A DNA stretch of 64,000 nucleotides, from NCBI GenBank assembly GCA_004346725.1, contig SMDE01000001.1:496001-560000 (forward strand), written 5' to 3'. Below, piece by piece: positions 16,943-27,693 of this stretch. A program made the translations under genes and the position numbers. How positions within the stretch are numbered: position 1 is the stretch's first letter; every line of letters starts with the position of its first letter. The notes below the pieces were generated by a model. The model was not told where the DNA came from and did no database searches. It worked only from the letters and a program-made list of their open reading frames with translations. Origin of the DNA: Phytobacter diazotrophicus (GTDB taxonomy: Bacteria > Pseudomonadota > Gammaproteobacteria > Enterobacterales > Enterobacteriaceae).

Positions 16943-17416
16943 GTGACGGACGTATTGCTCTGTGTGGGGAACAGCATGATGGGGGACGATGGCGCTGGCC
17001 CGCTGTTGGCGGAGATGTGTGCGGCGACTCCGCCCGGAAACTGGCAGGTGATTGACGGTGGCAGCGCGCCGGAAAACGACGTCGTAGCGATCCGCGAACT
17101 TCGCCCCGACAGGCTGTTGATTGTCGATGCGACAGACATGGGGCTTACCCCTGGCGAGATTCGTATTGTCGATCCGGACGATATTGCCGAGATGTTCCTG
17201 ATGACCACCCATAATATGCCGCTTAATTACCTGATCGATCAGTTAAAAGAGGATGTGGGCGAGGTGATTTTCCTCGGTATTCAGCCGGATATCGTTGGCT
17301 TTTATTACCCGATGACGCCCCCGGTAAAAGAGGCTGTCGAAACTGTCTATGCACGCCTTGCCACCTGGCAGGGTAACGGTGGGTTTACGCTGCTGGAGGC
17401 CGGGGAAGAGGAGTAG
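16943..17416 (+). CDS. hycI: Hydrogenase 3 maturation endopeptidase HycI
   Basis: 157 residues, close to E. coli HycI over its whole length: VTDVLLCVGNSMMGDDGAGP, IDGGSAPENDVVAIRELRP, IVDATDMGLTPGEIRI and MTTHNMPLNYLIDQL. The conserved Asp16, Asp62 and His90 region that senses nickel is present. It removes the C-terminal peptide of HycE after nickel insertion. The GTG at 16943 is chosen because it follows GAGGAGAGAAC and matches the family start. It normally ends the hycABCDEFGHI operon; here no hycA-H genes precede it, and it lies divergent from hypA. Confidence 0.95.
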   Translation: MTDVLLCVGNSMMGDDGAGPLLAEMCAATPPGNWQVIDGGSAPENDVVAIRELRPDRLLIVDATDMGLTPGEIRIVDPDDIAEMFLMTTHNMPLNYLIDQLKEDVGEVIFLGIQPDIVGFYYPMTPPVKEAVETVYARLATWQGNGGFTLLEAGEEE

Positions 17417-17424
17417 TTGGCCGT

Positions 17425-17459
17425 CCCGGATGCGGTGCAAGCGCCTGGTCCGGGCTACG
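17425..17459. repeat. REP-like palindromic element
   Basis: CCCGGATGCGGTGCAAGCGC followed by CTGGTCCGGGCTACG has the standard enterobacterial REP layout, an imperfect hairpin with a GCGC-rich stem. It lies between hycI and the next gene. Confidence 0.75.
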
Positions 17460-17496
17460 ACCTCACAAGCTGCGCTGCACCTAAAGGAACAGAAAA

Positions 17497-18246
17497 GTGA
17501 AAAGGATAATGTGGGCAGGCTTATTCCTGCTGGGTTATGCCACCTCTACCCTGGCGACCGGGTTTGTGAGCTATCTGCCGATGAGCAATGATGAATATGC
17601 TAAAAAACGCGCGCAGCGGCATTTGCTGACTATGCCTGCGCCGGGTGAGATAACCCCCGGCCAACGCTGGCATTTTCGCCAGGTCGGTGTGGCGGGGGCA
17701 ACGCTAGAACAGGCACCGGAAGCGGCGGATGAATGGCGCATTACCGGCAACGATCGAGCGGGAAAACCCTGGTCGGTGCCTCTGGAATATTTGCATAACG
17801 CGGCGGGCAACGCGCACATTTACCGTGCCGATCTGGATCGCAATGGAATTCAGGATCTGATTGTCTGGAAAGGTAACGCCGGCCTGGGGCTGGGGCCAAC
17901 GGCAAAATTAATTATCATCACGTTTAAAACCGACGGGCGGCCCTGTGTATGGGAGTCCTGGGGGTTTTACACCGTCAGCGGTGCTGGCGTTGAGGATCTG
18001 CTCGACCTGCAAGGCAATGGCCGGGCGCAACTGCTGGACATGCAGTTTAGCGACGGTTACTGGGTAACCTATCTATACCAGGTTAAAGAGGCGCACTGGC
18101 AGCGCGTTAACGGCTGGTTCGGGCAGTTGCAATATCCGGCGTTGAGCCGTTTTACCTATCGCCCGAACCGCAAATGGGTGAAAAAACCTGGCGCGGGCCG
18201 TAACCCGGAAACGGGGGATCTGGCTGCGGGGCAGCGCTGTTTATAG
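17497..18246 (+). CDS. Secreted protein of unknown function with a calcium-loop-like motif
   Basis: 249 residues. A signal peptide (MKRIMWAGLFLLGYATSTLA) is followed by a presumably periplasmic domain. DLDRNGIQDLIVWKG resembles a VCBS/FG-GAP or EF-like calcium loop, and DLQGNGRAQLLDMQF looks like a second copy, so a small beta-propeller-like fold is possible. Two Cys are present (PCVWES and QRCL). The family is not recognised. It sits between hycI and ascB, which are neighbours in E. coli, and has REP elements on both sides, suggesting insertion or loss at this point. Confidence 0.75.
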   Translation: MKRIMWAGLFLLGYATSTLATGFVSYLPMSNDEYAKKRAQRHLLTMPAPGEITPGQRWHFRQVGVAGATLEQAPEAADEWRITGNDRAGKPWSVPLEYLHNAAGNAHIYRADLDRNGIQDLIVWKGNAGLGLGPTAKLIIITFKTDGRPCVWESWGFYTVSGAGVEDLLDLQGNGRAQLLDMQFSDGYWVTYLYQVKEAHWQRVNGWFGQLQYPALSRFTYRPNRKWVKKPGAGRNPETGDLAAGQRCL

Positions 18247-18261
18247 TATCGGTTTTTGCTG

Positions 18262-18331
18262 GTAGCCCTGGTAAGCGCAGCGCCACCGGGGAATGTCCCG
18301 GATGCGGCGCTGACGCACCTTATCGGGCTAC
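18262..18331. repeat. BIME (two inverted REP units)
   Basis: GTAGCCCTGGTAAGCGCAGC... and CCCGGATGCGGCGCTGACGC...GGGCTAC are two REP units in opposite orientation. They fill the gap between two convergent genes and may act as a transcription-end or mRNA-stabilising structure. Confidence 0.8.
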
Positions 18332-18348
18332 AACATGACCGCCAGCGC

Positions 18349-19776
<1,428 letters not shown>

Positions 19777-19785
19777 TTACCTCGC

Positions 19786-21234
19786 TTATTGCGCCCGGGC
19801 TTCATGAACAACGGCTGTGTTTGCCGCCTGCGGTTTCTGCGCCGCTGCTTCCACCGGGATATCTTCAAAACCGAGAAGCAACGTCAGAACAAAGGAGAGC
19901 ACCACCGCCAGCGCCATCACGCCGAATACCCAGACAATGGTCATTGGATTAGCCGGATCGAAAAACTGTACGCTGGTAAACAGACCCGGCGCCGCCATGG
20001 AGTGGCTGGCAAGCCCGGCAATACCCGCGACGGCACCGCAGATAAAACCGCTTATCAGGCTCGCAATCAGCGGACGTTTCAGGCGAACGGCCACACCGTA
20101 CAGCGCCGGTTCAGAGATACCGGCCAGGATAGCCGAAGCCGCTGCCGCAAGGGCAGTCTGGCGCAGTTCCGGGTTTTTGGTTTTCCACGCCACCGCCAGC
20201 GACGAGCCGCCGAGCGACAGGTTAGCGCCAATCTCTGACGGCATTACCATGCCTTCTTTGCCTGTTTCGGCAATGGTTTGAATGATAGTGGGAGTAAATA
20301 CGCGGTGCATCCCGGTCATCACCAGCAGCGGCCACAGGGCGCCCATAATGGCAACGGACAGCCAGCCCAGATAGCCATGAATGGTGTAGACCAGCGCGGA
20401 GATGGCGCTACCAATCCAGATCCCCAGCGGGCCAATCAGCACAATAGCCAGCGGTGCGGCAATCAGCACAATCAGCATCGGTTTCAGGAAGTTTTTCGTC
20501 ACCGCCGGGGTAATTTTGTCCACCCAACGTTCGATATACGACAGACACCAGGTCATCACCAGCGCCGGAATCACGGTGTAGGTATATTTCACCGCCGTCA
20601 CCGGCACCAGCGCGAACTCCACATGCTCACCCTGCGCGGCTTTCGCCATCAGCTCGATAAAGCTTGGATGTACCAGCACGCCCGCAATGGCAATCGCCAG
20701 CGACATATTGGTTTTAAATTTCACGGCGGCAGACGCGGCCACCATCAGCGGCAGGAAGAAGAAGGCACCGTCGCCAATCACCGTCAGAATAGTCAGCGTT
20801 GAAGAACCTTTTGGCAGCAGGCCGGACATTTCCAGCACCATTGCCAGCAGTTTGACCATCGAGCCGCCGATGATCGCCGGGATCAGCGGTGACATGGTGC
20901 CGATCAGCGCATCGAGAATACCTGCGCCAATGCGCTTAAGGGTCAGCCTCTGTTTACCGACCGGTTGAGCGTGCTGCATATCGCCGGGCAGCAATGCCAC
21001 CACTTCACGATAGGCATGCGACACCGTATTGCCGATGATGACCTGGCACTGGCTGTCGTTGCGTACCACGCCCATAACGCCGCTAATGCCTTTGAGCGTC
21101 GCGCTGTCAATTTTGGCGTCGTCTTTCACCACGAAGCGCAGACGCGTCATGCAATGGGTGACGGCAGCGATGTTATCAACACCACCTAACGCGTTCACCA
21201 CCGAGCCGGCAAGCGCCGCATAATTCTTCGACAT
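19786..21234 (-). CDS. ascF: Beta-glucoside PTS transporter EIIBC, AscF
   Basis: 482 residues. An EIIB domain with phospho-acceptor Cys28 (AVTHCMTRLRF) is followed by a long EIIC membrane domain (from about residue 105, GILDALIGTMSPLIPAIIGG) ending in a charged tail. No EIIA domain is fused, as in E. coli AscF, so phosphate must come from a general EIIA. ATG at 21234 follows AGGATATAACCC. First gene of ascFB, transcribed away from ascG. Confidence 0.96.
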   Translation of the reverse strand: MSKNYAALAGSVVNALGGVDNIAAVTHCMTRLRFVVKDDAKIDSATLKGISGVMGVVRNDSQCQVIIGNTVSHAYREVVALLPGDMQHAQPVGKQRLTLKRIGAGILDALIGTMSPLIPAIIGGSMVKLLAMVLEMSGLLPKGSSTLTILTVIGDGAFFFLPLMVAASAAVKFKTNMSLAIAIAGVLVHPSFIELMAKAAQGEHVEFALVPVTAVKYTYTVIPALVMTWCLSYIERWVDKITPAVTKNFLKPMLIVLIAAPLAIVLIGPLGIWIGSAISALVYTIHGYLGWLSVAIMGALWPLLVMTGMHRVFTPTIIQTIAETGKEGMVMPSEIGANLSLGGSSLAVAWKTKNPELRQTALAAAASAILAGISEPALYGVAVRLKRPLIASLISGFICGAVAGIAGLASHSMAAPGLFTSVQFFDPANPMTIVWVFGVMALAVVLSFVLTLLLGFEDIPVEAAAQKPQAANTAVVHEARAQ

Positions 21235-21308
21235 CGGGTTATATCCTGTTTTATCAATAAGGTACGGCTTCATTGCTCTGTTTTACGCAGGCAATGAAAC
21301 ATCAGATA

Positions 21309-21322
21309 GGAAACCGGTTCCA
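21309..21322. promoter_or_regulatory. Probable AscG operator
   Basis: GGAAACCGGTTCCA is a near-perfect palindrome of the LacI-family type (central CCGG) in the 253-base ascF-ascG gap, close to the GAAACCGGTTTC core bound by E. coli AscG. Confidence 0.65.
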
Positions 21323-21487
21323 CAAAATCATGATGAGTTTCATGTATGCAAACAAGATCAAAAATTCATCTTTATCTATTTTTGTGATGGTGATCGCTTA
21401 ATATTTTTTGACCGCTTTTATCCCGTTGCGACATTCTTTAATGGGTGAAGTACACTGCATGGCATCGAAATCAAACGGATAAGCAAC

Positions 21488-22501
21488 ATGACCACAATGC
21501 TTGAGGTGGCAAAGCGGGCAGGGGTGTCGAAGGCGACAGTCTCCCGTGTGCTATCGGGCAACGGCTACGTCAGCCAGGAGACCAAAGACCGGGTGTTTCA
21601 GGCGATCGAAGAGAGCGGATATCGCCCGAACCTGCTGGCGCGCAGTCTGGCGACGAACAAAACGCAAACGCTGGGGCTGGTGGTTACCAACACGTTGTAT
21701 CACGGGGTCTATTTTAGCGAGCTGCTGTTTCATGCCGCGCGGATGACCGAAGATCAGGGGCGGCGTTTAATTCTGGCGGACGGTAAGCACAGCGCTGAAG
21801 AAGAGCGTGAAGCTATTCGATATCTGCTCGATTTAAAATGCGATGCGATCATTATTTATCCGCGCTTTTTAAGCGTCGATGAAATGGACACTATCGTCAA
21901 AAGCCACAGTCAGCCCATTATGGTGCTTAATCGTCGATTACGTAAAAACAGCAGCCACTGTGTCTGGTGCGATCAAAAAGCCTCCAGCTTTAACGCGGTG
22001 GCGACATTAATTGCGATGGGGCATCAGGATATTGCATTTATTACCGGCTCGCTGGATTCCCCGACCGGTATTGAGCGGCTTTCTGGCTATAAAGACGCCC
22101 TGGCGCAGCACGGCATTGCGTTACGTAATGAGTTGATTGTACAAGGGAAGTGGTCACCGGAAAGCGGGGCGGCAGGCGTGGAAACGCTGCTGGCAAAGGG
22201 TGTCAGTTTTAGTGCGCTGGTGGCGAGCAATGATGATATGGCGATTGGCGCCATGAAGAGACTGGATGAACGGGGAATCGCTGTACCCACTCAGGTTTCG
22301 GTTATTGGATTTGATGACATTGCCATTGCCCCGTATGTTATTCCCGCACTCTCCAGCGTTAAAATTCCGGTCACGGAGATGATTAAAGAAACCATCGAGC
22401 GGTTAATTTTTATGCTTGATGGCGGTGAATTTAATTACCACCAGCCATTTCTTGGCGAATTAATGTTACGTGATTCACTCATTCCAGGCCCCACACGCTA
22501 A
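21488..22501 (+). CDS. ascG: LacI-family repressor AscG
   Basis: 337 residues. The N-terminal helix-turn-helix MLEVAKRAGVSKATVSRVLSG is followed by a hinge helix (LLARSLATNKT) and a periplasmic-binding-type sugar domain to the end. It is collinear with E. coli AscG, which represses ascFB in the absence of beta-glucoside. It is divergent from ascF. Autoregulation through the shared intergenic region is likely. Confidence 0.95.
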   Translation: MTTMLEVAKRAGVSKATVSRVLSGNGYVSQETKDRVFQAIEESGYRPNLLARSLATNKTQTLGLVVTNTLYHGVYFSELLFHAARMTEDQGRRLILADGKHSAEEEREAIRYLLDLKCDAIIIYPRFLSVDEMDTIVKSHSQPIMVLNRRLRKNSSHCVWCDQKASSFNAVATLIAMGHQDIAFITGSLDSPTGIERLSGYKDALAQHGIALRNELIVQGKWSPESGAAGVETLLAKGVSFSALVASNDDMAIGAMKRLDERGIAVPTQVSVIGFDDIAIAPYVIPALSSVKIPVTEMIKETIERLIFMLDGGEFNYHQPFLGELMLRDSLIPGPTR

Positions 22502-22510
22502 CCTCGTCAA

Positions 22511-22540
22511 CTGTCATCGTCACTTCTGTCGATGACAGAA
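22511..22540. promoter_or_regulatory. Inverted repeats upstream of hydN
   Basis: Two overlapping perfect inverted repeats: CTGTCATCG/CGATGACAG (22511-22538) and TTCTGTC-GAT-GACAGAA (22524-22540). They lie 45-75 bases before a sigma-54-like promoter, a fitting place for an enhancer-binding protein (FhlA in E. coli). They could instead form a hairpin after ascG, although no T run follows. Confidence 0.4.
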
Positions 22541-22582
22541 TGTCACCTTATAAAATCTGATAAATAACAAGAACATAATAAC

Positions 22583-22598
22583 TGGCATGAAACGTGTA
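22583..22598 (+). promoter_or_regulatory. Degenerate sigma-54-like promoter of hydN
   Basis: CTGGCATGAAACGTGTA has the -24 GG and correct ten-base spacing, but GT replaces the -12 GC. In E. coli hydN-hypF is RpoN-dependent. The mismatch suggests a weak or decayed promoter. Confidence 0.4.
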
Positions 22599-22634
22599 TA
22601 TCCGGCGTGATGAAACTCATTGCTGGAGAAGACG

Positions 22635-23180
22635 ATGAACCGTTTTATTATGGCGGATGCCAGTAAATGTATTGGCTGTCGCACCTGTGAAGTTGCCTGT
22701 GTGGTCTCACATCAGGAACAACAGGACTGTGCGGCCCTTACCCCTGAAACCTTTTTACCCCGCATTCACGTTATTAAAGGCGTCAACGTATCGACGGCAA
22801 CACTCTGCCGCCAGTGTGAAGACGCACCCTGCGCCAATGTCTGTCCGAATGGCGCCATCAGCCGCGACAAAGGGTTTGTTCATGTCATGCAGGAACGCTG
22901 CATTGGTTGCAAAACCTGCGTGGTTGCCTGTCCCTATGGCGCCATGGAGGTCGTGGTCCGCCCGGTCGTTCGCCATAACGGCATCGGCCTGACCATGTCC
23001 GGGCAGAAGGCCGAAGCCAATAAATGCGATTTATGCTACCAACACGAAAGTGGCCCGGCCTGTATTTCCGTATGTCCGACCAAGGCGCTGGTCTGCGTTG
23101 ACCGGGAAATACTGGAACACATGAGCGAAGAGAAACGTCGTCGCACTGCGCTGGAAAGTGCCGTGTCGCTGGGTTTTTAA
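22635..23180 (+). CDS. hydN: Electron-transfer ferredoxin HydN
   Basis: 181 residues with four Cys clusters for [4Fe-4S] centres (CIGCRTCEVAC, CRQCEDAPCANVC, CIGCKTCVVAC, CDLCYQHESGPACISVC). HydN carries electrons for formate dehydrogenase H. The ATG at 22635 is preferred because TGGAGAAGACG precedes it and family members start MNRF; an upstream ATG at 22620 is in frame. It leads a likely three-gene operon, hydN-fdhF-hypF, with gaps of 34 and 6 bases. Confidence 0.94.
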   Translation: MNRFIMADASKCIGCRTCEVACVVSHQEQQDCAALTPETFLPRIHVIKGVNVSTATLCRQCEDAPCANVCPNGAISRDKGFVHVMQERCIGCKTCVVACPYGAMEVVVRPVVRHNGIGLTMSGQKAEANKCDLCYQHESGPACISVCPTKALVCVDREILEHMSEEKRRRTALESAVSLGF

Positions 23181-23214
23181 AAAATAACTTTCACTTTTAA
23201 CAGGTCTGTTACTG

Positions 23215-25365
23215 ATGAAAAAAATTACGAGCGTATGTCCCTATTGCGGCGCTGGCTGCAAACTGAAACTGGTCGTGGATAATGGCAAAATTATTCGCGC
23301 CGAAGCGGCGGACGGGGAAACCAACCAGAACGAACTCTGCCTGAAAGGCTATTACGGCTGGGATTTTCTTAACGATACCAAACTGCTGACGCCTCGCCTG
23401 ACACAACCGATGATCCGCTATGAGCGCGGCGGTAAACTCACCCCGGTGAGCTGGCAGGAGGCCATTCGCTATACGGCAAAACGGCTCAGTGAAATCAAAG
23501 CCAAGTTCGGCCCCCGCGCCATTATGACCACCGGTTCATCTCGCGGCACCGGCAATGAGACCAACTACGTGATGCAGAAATTTGCCCGTGGGGTCTTACA
23601 TACCAATAACGTCGACTGCTGCGCACGTGTTTGTCACGGTCCTTCCGTTGCCGGGTTACAGCAAACCCTGGGCAACGGCGCAATGAGTAACTCCATCGGC
23701 GATATCGAAAACTCCCGTTGCCTGCTTGTCTTTGGCTACAACTGTGCCGATTCGCACCCGATTGTGGCAAGAAGGGTGGTCAAAGCAAAACAGAACGGGG
23801 CGAAAATTATCGTCTGCGATCCGCGCCGCATCGAAACCGCACGCATCGCTGACCAACATTTACAGCTCAAAAACGGCTGCAACATGGCGCTGGTGAACGC
23901 CTTTGGCTATGTCCTGCTGGAAGAAAAACTCTACGACCAGCGCTACGTCACGAACTTCACCACCGGGCTGGATGCCTATCGGGAAATCGTCAAAGACTAT
24001 GCGCCGGAAGCGGTTGAACATCTGACGGGCGTTCCGGCACGCCAGGTCCGTGAAGCAATGCGTACTTACGCCGCCGCGCCGACCGCCACCATTATGTGGG
24101 GGATGGGCGTTACGCAATTTGGTCAGGCGGTGGATGTGGTAAAAGGGCTTTCGAGCCTGGCGCTGCTGACCGGTAACCTCGGGCGTGAGAACGTCGGCGT
24201 CGGCCCGGTGCGTGGGCAGAACAACGTGCAGGGCGCCTGCGACATGGGCGTGATCCCGAACCAGTTCCCTGGCTACCAGGATGTGGTTGATCCGCATGTT
24301 CGCGCCAAATTCGCCAAAGCCTGGGGGATCGATCCGGCGGTAATGGATGACAAAGTCGGCGTGCGTATCACCGAGGTGCCGCATCTGGCGCTGGAAGGCA
24401 AAGTTAAAGCCTATTACATCATGGGTGAAGATCCGTTGCAGACCGAAGCCGATCTCAGCCTGGTGCGCAAAGGCTTTGAGGCGCTGGATTTTGTGGTCGT
24501 ACAGGACATCTTTATGACCAAGACCGCGGAACAGGCGGATGTACTGCTGCCTGCCACCTCCTGGGGCGAGCACGGCGGCGTCTTTACCTGCGCGGATCGC
24601 GGGTTCCAGCGTTTCGAAAAAGCCATCGAACCGCAATATGACGTCAAGCGTGACTGGGAAATTATCAGCCTTATCGCTACCGAAATGGGTTACCCGATGC
24701 ATTACGACAATAACCAGCAAATCTGGGACGAAATGCGCGAACTGTGCCCGCTGTTCTACGGCGTAACTTACGAAAAAATGGGTGATATGGGACACGTTCA
24801 GTGGCCGTGCCCGACGCTGGATCATCCGGGAACGCGTTATCTGTATAAAGATAACAAATTCGATACTCCGGACGGGAAAGGCCTGCTGTTCGCCGCGCCA
24901 TGGCGTGCCCCAGCCGAGGTGCCGGACGCGGACTTCCCGCTGGTGCTCAGCACCGTGCGCGAAGTCGGCCATTACTCCTGTCGCTCAATGACCGGTAACT
25001 GTGCGGCGTTGCAAACGCTCGCAGATGAGCCGGGTTTCGTGCAAATAAATCCGCACGATGCCGCACAGCTAGGGATTAAAAACCGGCAACTGGTGTGGGT
25101 GGAGTCACGCAGGGGGAAAGTCATCAGCCGTGCCGATGTTAATGAGCGTGTTAATACCGGCTGCGTGTACATGACTTATCAATGGTGGATTGGCGCGTGT
25201 AATGAACTGACGCAGGATAATCTTGATCCCATCTCTAAAACACCGGAAACCAAATATTGCGCGGTGCGGGTGAGTGCGATCAACGATCAGGCCTGGGCCG
25301 AGGAGTACACTCAGTCGACCTATCAGCAGATGAAGACACGCTTGCGGCATGCAGCGTTGCAATAA
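23215..25365 (+). CDS. fdhF: Formate dehydrogenase H, Cys-type FdhF
   Basis: 716 residues of the molybdopterin oxidoreductase family, collinear with E. coli FdhF. The [4Fe-4S] ligands are Cys8, Cys11, Cys15 and Cys42. Position 140, selenocysteine (UGA) in E. coli FdhF, is TGT Cys here (CCARVCHGPSV; codon 23632-23634), followed by His141. Molybdopterin-binding stretches include GHYSCRSMTGN and YQWWIGACNEL. The enzyme oxidises formate to CO2. Cys forms are usually much slower than Sec forms. No in-frame TGA is present. In E. coli fdhF lies elsewhere; here it is between hydN and hypF, so all three are probably cotranscribed. Confidence 0.95.
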   Translation: MKKITSVCPYCGAGCKLKLVVDNGKIIRAEAADGETNQNELCLKGYYGWDFLNDTKLLTPRLTQPMIRYERGGKLTPVSWQEAIRYTAKRLSEIKAKFGPRAIMTTGSSRGTGNETNYVMQKFARGVLHTNNVDCCARVCHGPSVAGLQQTLGNGAMSNSIGDIENSRCLLVFGYNCADSHPIVARRVVKAKQNGAKIIVCDPRRIETARIADQHLQLKNGCNMALVNAFGYVLLEEKLYDQRYVTNFTTGLDAYREIVKDYAPEAVEHLTGVPARQVREAMRTYAAAPTATIMWGMGVTQFGQAVDVVKGLSSLALLTGNLGRENVGVGPVRGQNNVQGACDMGVIPNQFPGYQDVVDPHVRAKFAKAWGIDPAVMDDKVGVRITEVPHLALEGKVKAYYIMGEDPLQTEADLSLVRKGFEALDFVVVQDIFMTKTAEQADVLLPATSWGEHGGVFTCADRGFQRFEKAIEPQYDVKRDWEIISLIATEMGYPMHYDNNQQIWDEMRELCPLFYGVTYEKMGDMGHVQWPCPTLDHPGTRYLYKDNKFDTPDGKGLLFAAPWRAPAEVPDADFPLVLSTVREVGHYSCRSMTGNCAALQTLADEPGFVQINPHDAAQLGIKNRQLVWVESRRGKVISRADVNERVNTGCVYMTYQWWIGACNELTQDNLDPISKTPETKYCAVRVSAINDQAWAEEYTQSTYQQMKTRLRHAALQ

Positions 25366-25371
25366 ATAAAG

Positions 25372-27603
25372 ATGACCCACAACGGCGTTTGTATTCGCGT
25401 CTATGGAAAAGTACAAGGGGTGGGCTTCCGCCCCTTTGTCTGGCAACTGGCGCAACAGCTCAATCTCACCGGTGATGTCTGTAATGACGCCCAGGGCGTC
25501 GAAGTACGCTTATGGGGCGATGAACGCCGTTTTCTCCCGTTGTTGTATCAGCAATGCCCGCCTCTGGCGCGCATTGACGATACGCAGGTTACGCCCTATC
25601 AGTGGCCACAAGCGCCGCTCAGTTTTACTATCCGCGAGAGCGCGGGCGGCACGATGAATACGCAAATTGTTCCCGATGCCGCCACCTGTCCTGCCTGTCT
25701 GGCGGAGATGAATGACCCGACAGAACGTCGCTATCGCTATCCATTTATCAACTGTACCCACTGCGGCCCGCGTTTCACCATTATTCACGCCATGCCTTAT
25801 GACCGCCCCTACACCGTGATGGCGGCATTTCCCCTGTGCCCTGCCTGCGAGGCGGAGTATCGCCATCCGGCTGACCGCCGTTTTCATGCCCAGCCCGTTG
25901 CCTGCCCGGCGTGCGGCCCGCAGCTTGAGTGGCGCAGCGGAAAACAGCAGTTGACCGGCGAGGCGGCGCTACAGACCGCCATTGCGCTGCTCAACTCCGG
26001 CGGTATCGTTGCGGTGAAAGGTATCGGCGGTTTTCATCTGGCATGTGACGCACAGCGGCAGACGGCGGTGGAGCATCTGCGCGCCCGTAAGCATCGCCCG
26101 GCGAAACCTCTGGCGGTGATGCTTCCCTCAGCAAGCGGCCTGAGCGAAGCGGCCACCCGTTTGCTGACCACGCCCGCGGCACCCATCGTGCTGGTGGCGA
26201 AAACGTTGCTGCCAGAACTGTGCCCGGCTATTGCTCCGGGGCTTGATGAGGTGGGGGTGATGCTGCCCGCCAATCCGTTACAACATCTGTTAGCCCAGGC
26301 GTTGCAGCGCCCGCTGGTGATGACGTCCGGCAACCTGAGCGGCAAGCCGCCTGCGCTGACAAATCGCCAGGCGCTTGACGACCTGGCAGAGATAGCGGAC
26401 GGGTTTCTGCTGCACAACCGCGATATCGTGCAGCGTATGGACGATTCGGTGGTACGCGAGAGCGGCGAGATGTTACGCCGCTCGCGTGGTTACGTGCCGG
26501 ATGCCGTGCAACTGCCGCCCGGATTTCGCCATATCCCGCCCATGTTGTGTCTGGGGGCGGATATGAAAAACACCTTCAGCCTGGTGCGGGATGACAGCGC
26601 CGTGTTAAGTCAGCATTTCGGTGATTTAACCGATGAAGGGGTAGAGACACAGTGGCGTAACGCCCTGCGTCTGATGCAGACGATTTATGACTTCACCCCA
26701 CAGCAGGTGGTCGCCGACGCGCACACGGGCTATCGCGCCACCCACTGGGCAGAGGAGACGGGGCTTTCGCAGCACACCGTGTTGCACCATCACGCACATA
26801 TCGCGGCAACGCTTGCAGAGCATGGCTGGCCACGCGACGGGGGAGATGTGATTGCCCTGGCGCTGGACGGTATCGGCATGGGGGAGAACGGGGCGCTGTG
26901 GGGGGGCGAATGTCTGCGCGTGAATTATCGCGAGGTTGAGCATTTGGGTGGGTTGCCCGCCGTGGCGCTCCCCGGCGGCGATCTGGCGGCAACCCAGCCG
27001 TGGCGCAACCTGCTGGCACAGATGCTGGCGTTTGTCCCTGACTGGCAGAATTTCCCGGAAACCGCCGTGCTGCAACGGCAGAACTGGCCTGTCCTGGCGC
27101 GGGCCATCGCGCGCAATATCAACGCGCCGCTGGCGTCATCGACCGGGCGGCTGTTTGATGCCGTCGCCTGTGCGCTGGACTGCGCGCCGCTGCAGTTAAG
27201 TTATGAGGGGGAGGCGGCCTGCCGACTGGAAGCGCTGGCGATGCGCGGCGCGGATGTTACGCATCCGGTCACGCTGCCGCTTGATGGCAATCAGCTTGAT
27301 TTAGCCACCTTCTGGCAGCAATGGCTGGCGTGGCAGGCACCGGTCGCGCAGCGCGCCTGGGCCTTTCACGATGCGCTGGCGTGCGGGCTGGCGCAGCTTG
27401 CCCGTAAGCAGGCGGATGCGCGGCAGATTGCCACGCTCGCCTTTGGCGGCGGCGTGTTGCATAACCGTCTGCTGAAAGCCCGGTTGTCGCATTATCTTGC
27501 GGATTATACGTTGCTCTTCCCGCAGCGTTTTCCCGCAGGCGATGGCGCAATCGCGTTGGGGCAGGGGGTTATCGCCGCCGCGCGGTGTCTGGCGCAGGGG
27601 TGA
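25372..27603 (+). CDS. hypF: Carbamoyltransferase HypF
   Basis: 743 residues with the full domain order: acylphosphatase (1-90, [11 protein letters not shown] with Arg20), two zinc-finger pairs ([29 protein letters not shown].., ACPACGP), a YrdC-like domain (about 195-375), and a Kae1-like C-terminal domain with [15 protein letters not shown]. It makes carbamoyl-adenylate from carbamoyl phosphate and transfers it to HypE for cyanide synthesis. It starts six bases after fdhF. Confidence 0.96.
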   Translation: MTHNGVCIRVYGKVQGVGFRPFVWQLAQQLNLTGDVCNDAQGVEVRLWGDERRFLPLLYQQCPPLARIDDTQVTPYQWPQAPLSFTIRESAGGTMNTQIVPDAATCPACLAEMNDPTERRYRYPFINCTHCGPRFTIIHAMPYDRPYTVMAAFPLCPACEAEYRHPADRRFHAQPVACPACGPQLEWRSGKQQLTGEAALQTAIALLNSGGIVAVKGIGGFHLACDAQRQTAVEHLRARKHRPAKPLAVMLPSASGLSEAATRLLTTPAAPIVLVAKTLLPELCPAIAPGLDEVGVMLPANPLQHLLAQALQRPLVMTSGNLSGKPPALTNRQALDDLAEIADGFLLHNRDIVQRMDDSVVRESGEMLRRSRGYVPDAVQLPPGFRHIPPMLCLGADMKNTFSLVRDDSAVLSQHFGDLTDEGVETQWRNALRLMQTIYDFTPQQVVADAHTGYRATHWAEETGLSQHTVLHHHAHIAATLAEHGWPRDGGDVIALALDGIGMGENGALWGGECLRVNYREVEHLGGLPAVALPGGDLAATQPWRNLLAQMLAFVPDWQNFPETAVLQRQNWPVLARAIARNINAPLASSTGRLFDAVACALDCAPLQLSYEGEAACRLEALAMRGADVTHPVTLPLDGNQLDLATFWQQWLAWQAPVAQRAWAFHDALACGLAQLARKQADARQIATLAFGGGVLHNRLLKARLSHYLADYTLLFPQRFPAGDGAIALGQGVIAAARCLAQG

Positions 27604-27611
27604 GGCATCGT

Positions 27612-27641
27612 CCCCGGTGGCGCTGCGCTAACCGGGGCTAC
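27612..27641. repeat. REP-like element after hypF
   Basis: CCCCGGTGGCGCTGCGCTAA followed by CCGGGGCTAC has REP-type symmetry and lies between convergent hypF and norW. Confidence 0.65.
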
Positions 27642-27693
27642 GGGCTTTTGCCTGGTGTGATTGCCTGTTGCAGGCATGGGCGTTGCCCTGTTC

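Noticed and set aside
23215-25365. Annotating FdhF as a selenoprotein
   Set aside because: Codon 140 is TGT and no in-frame TGA exists in the gene.
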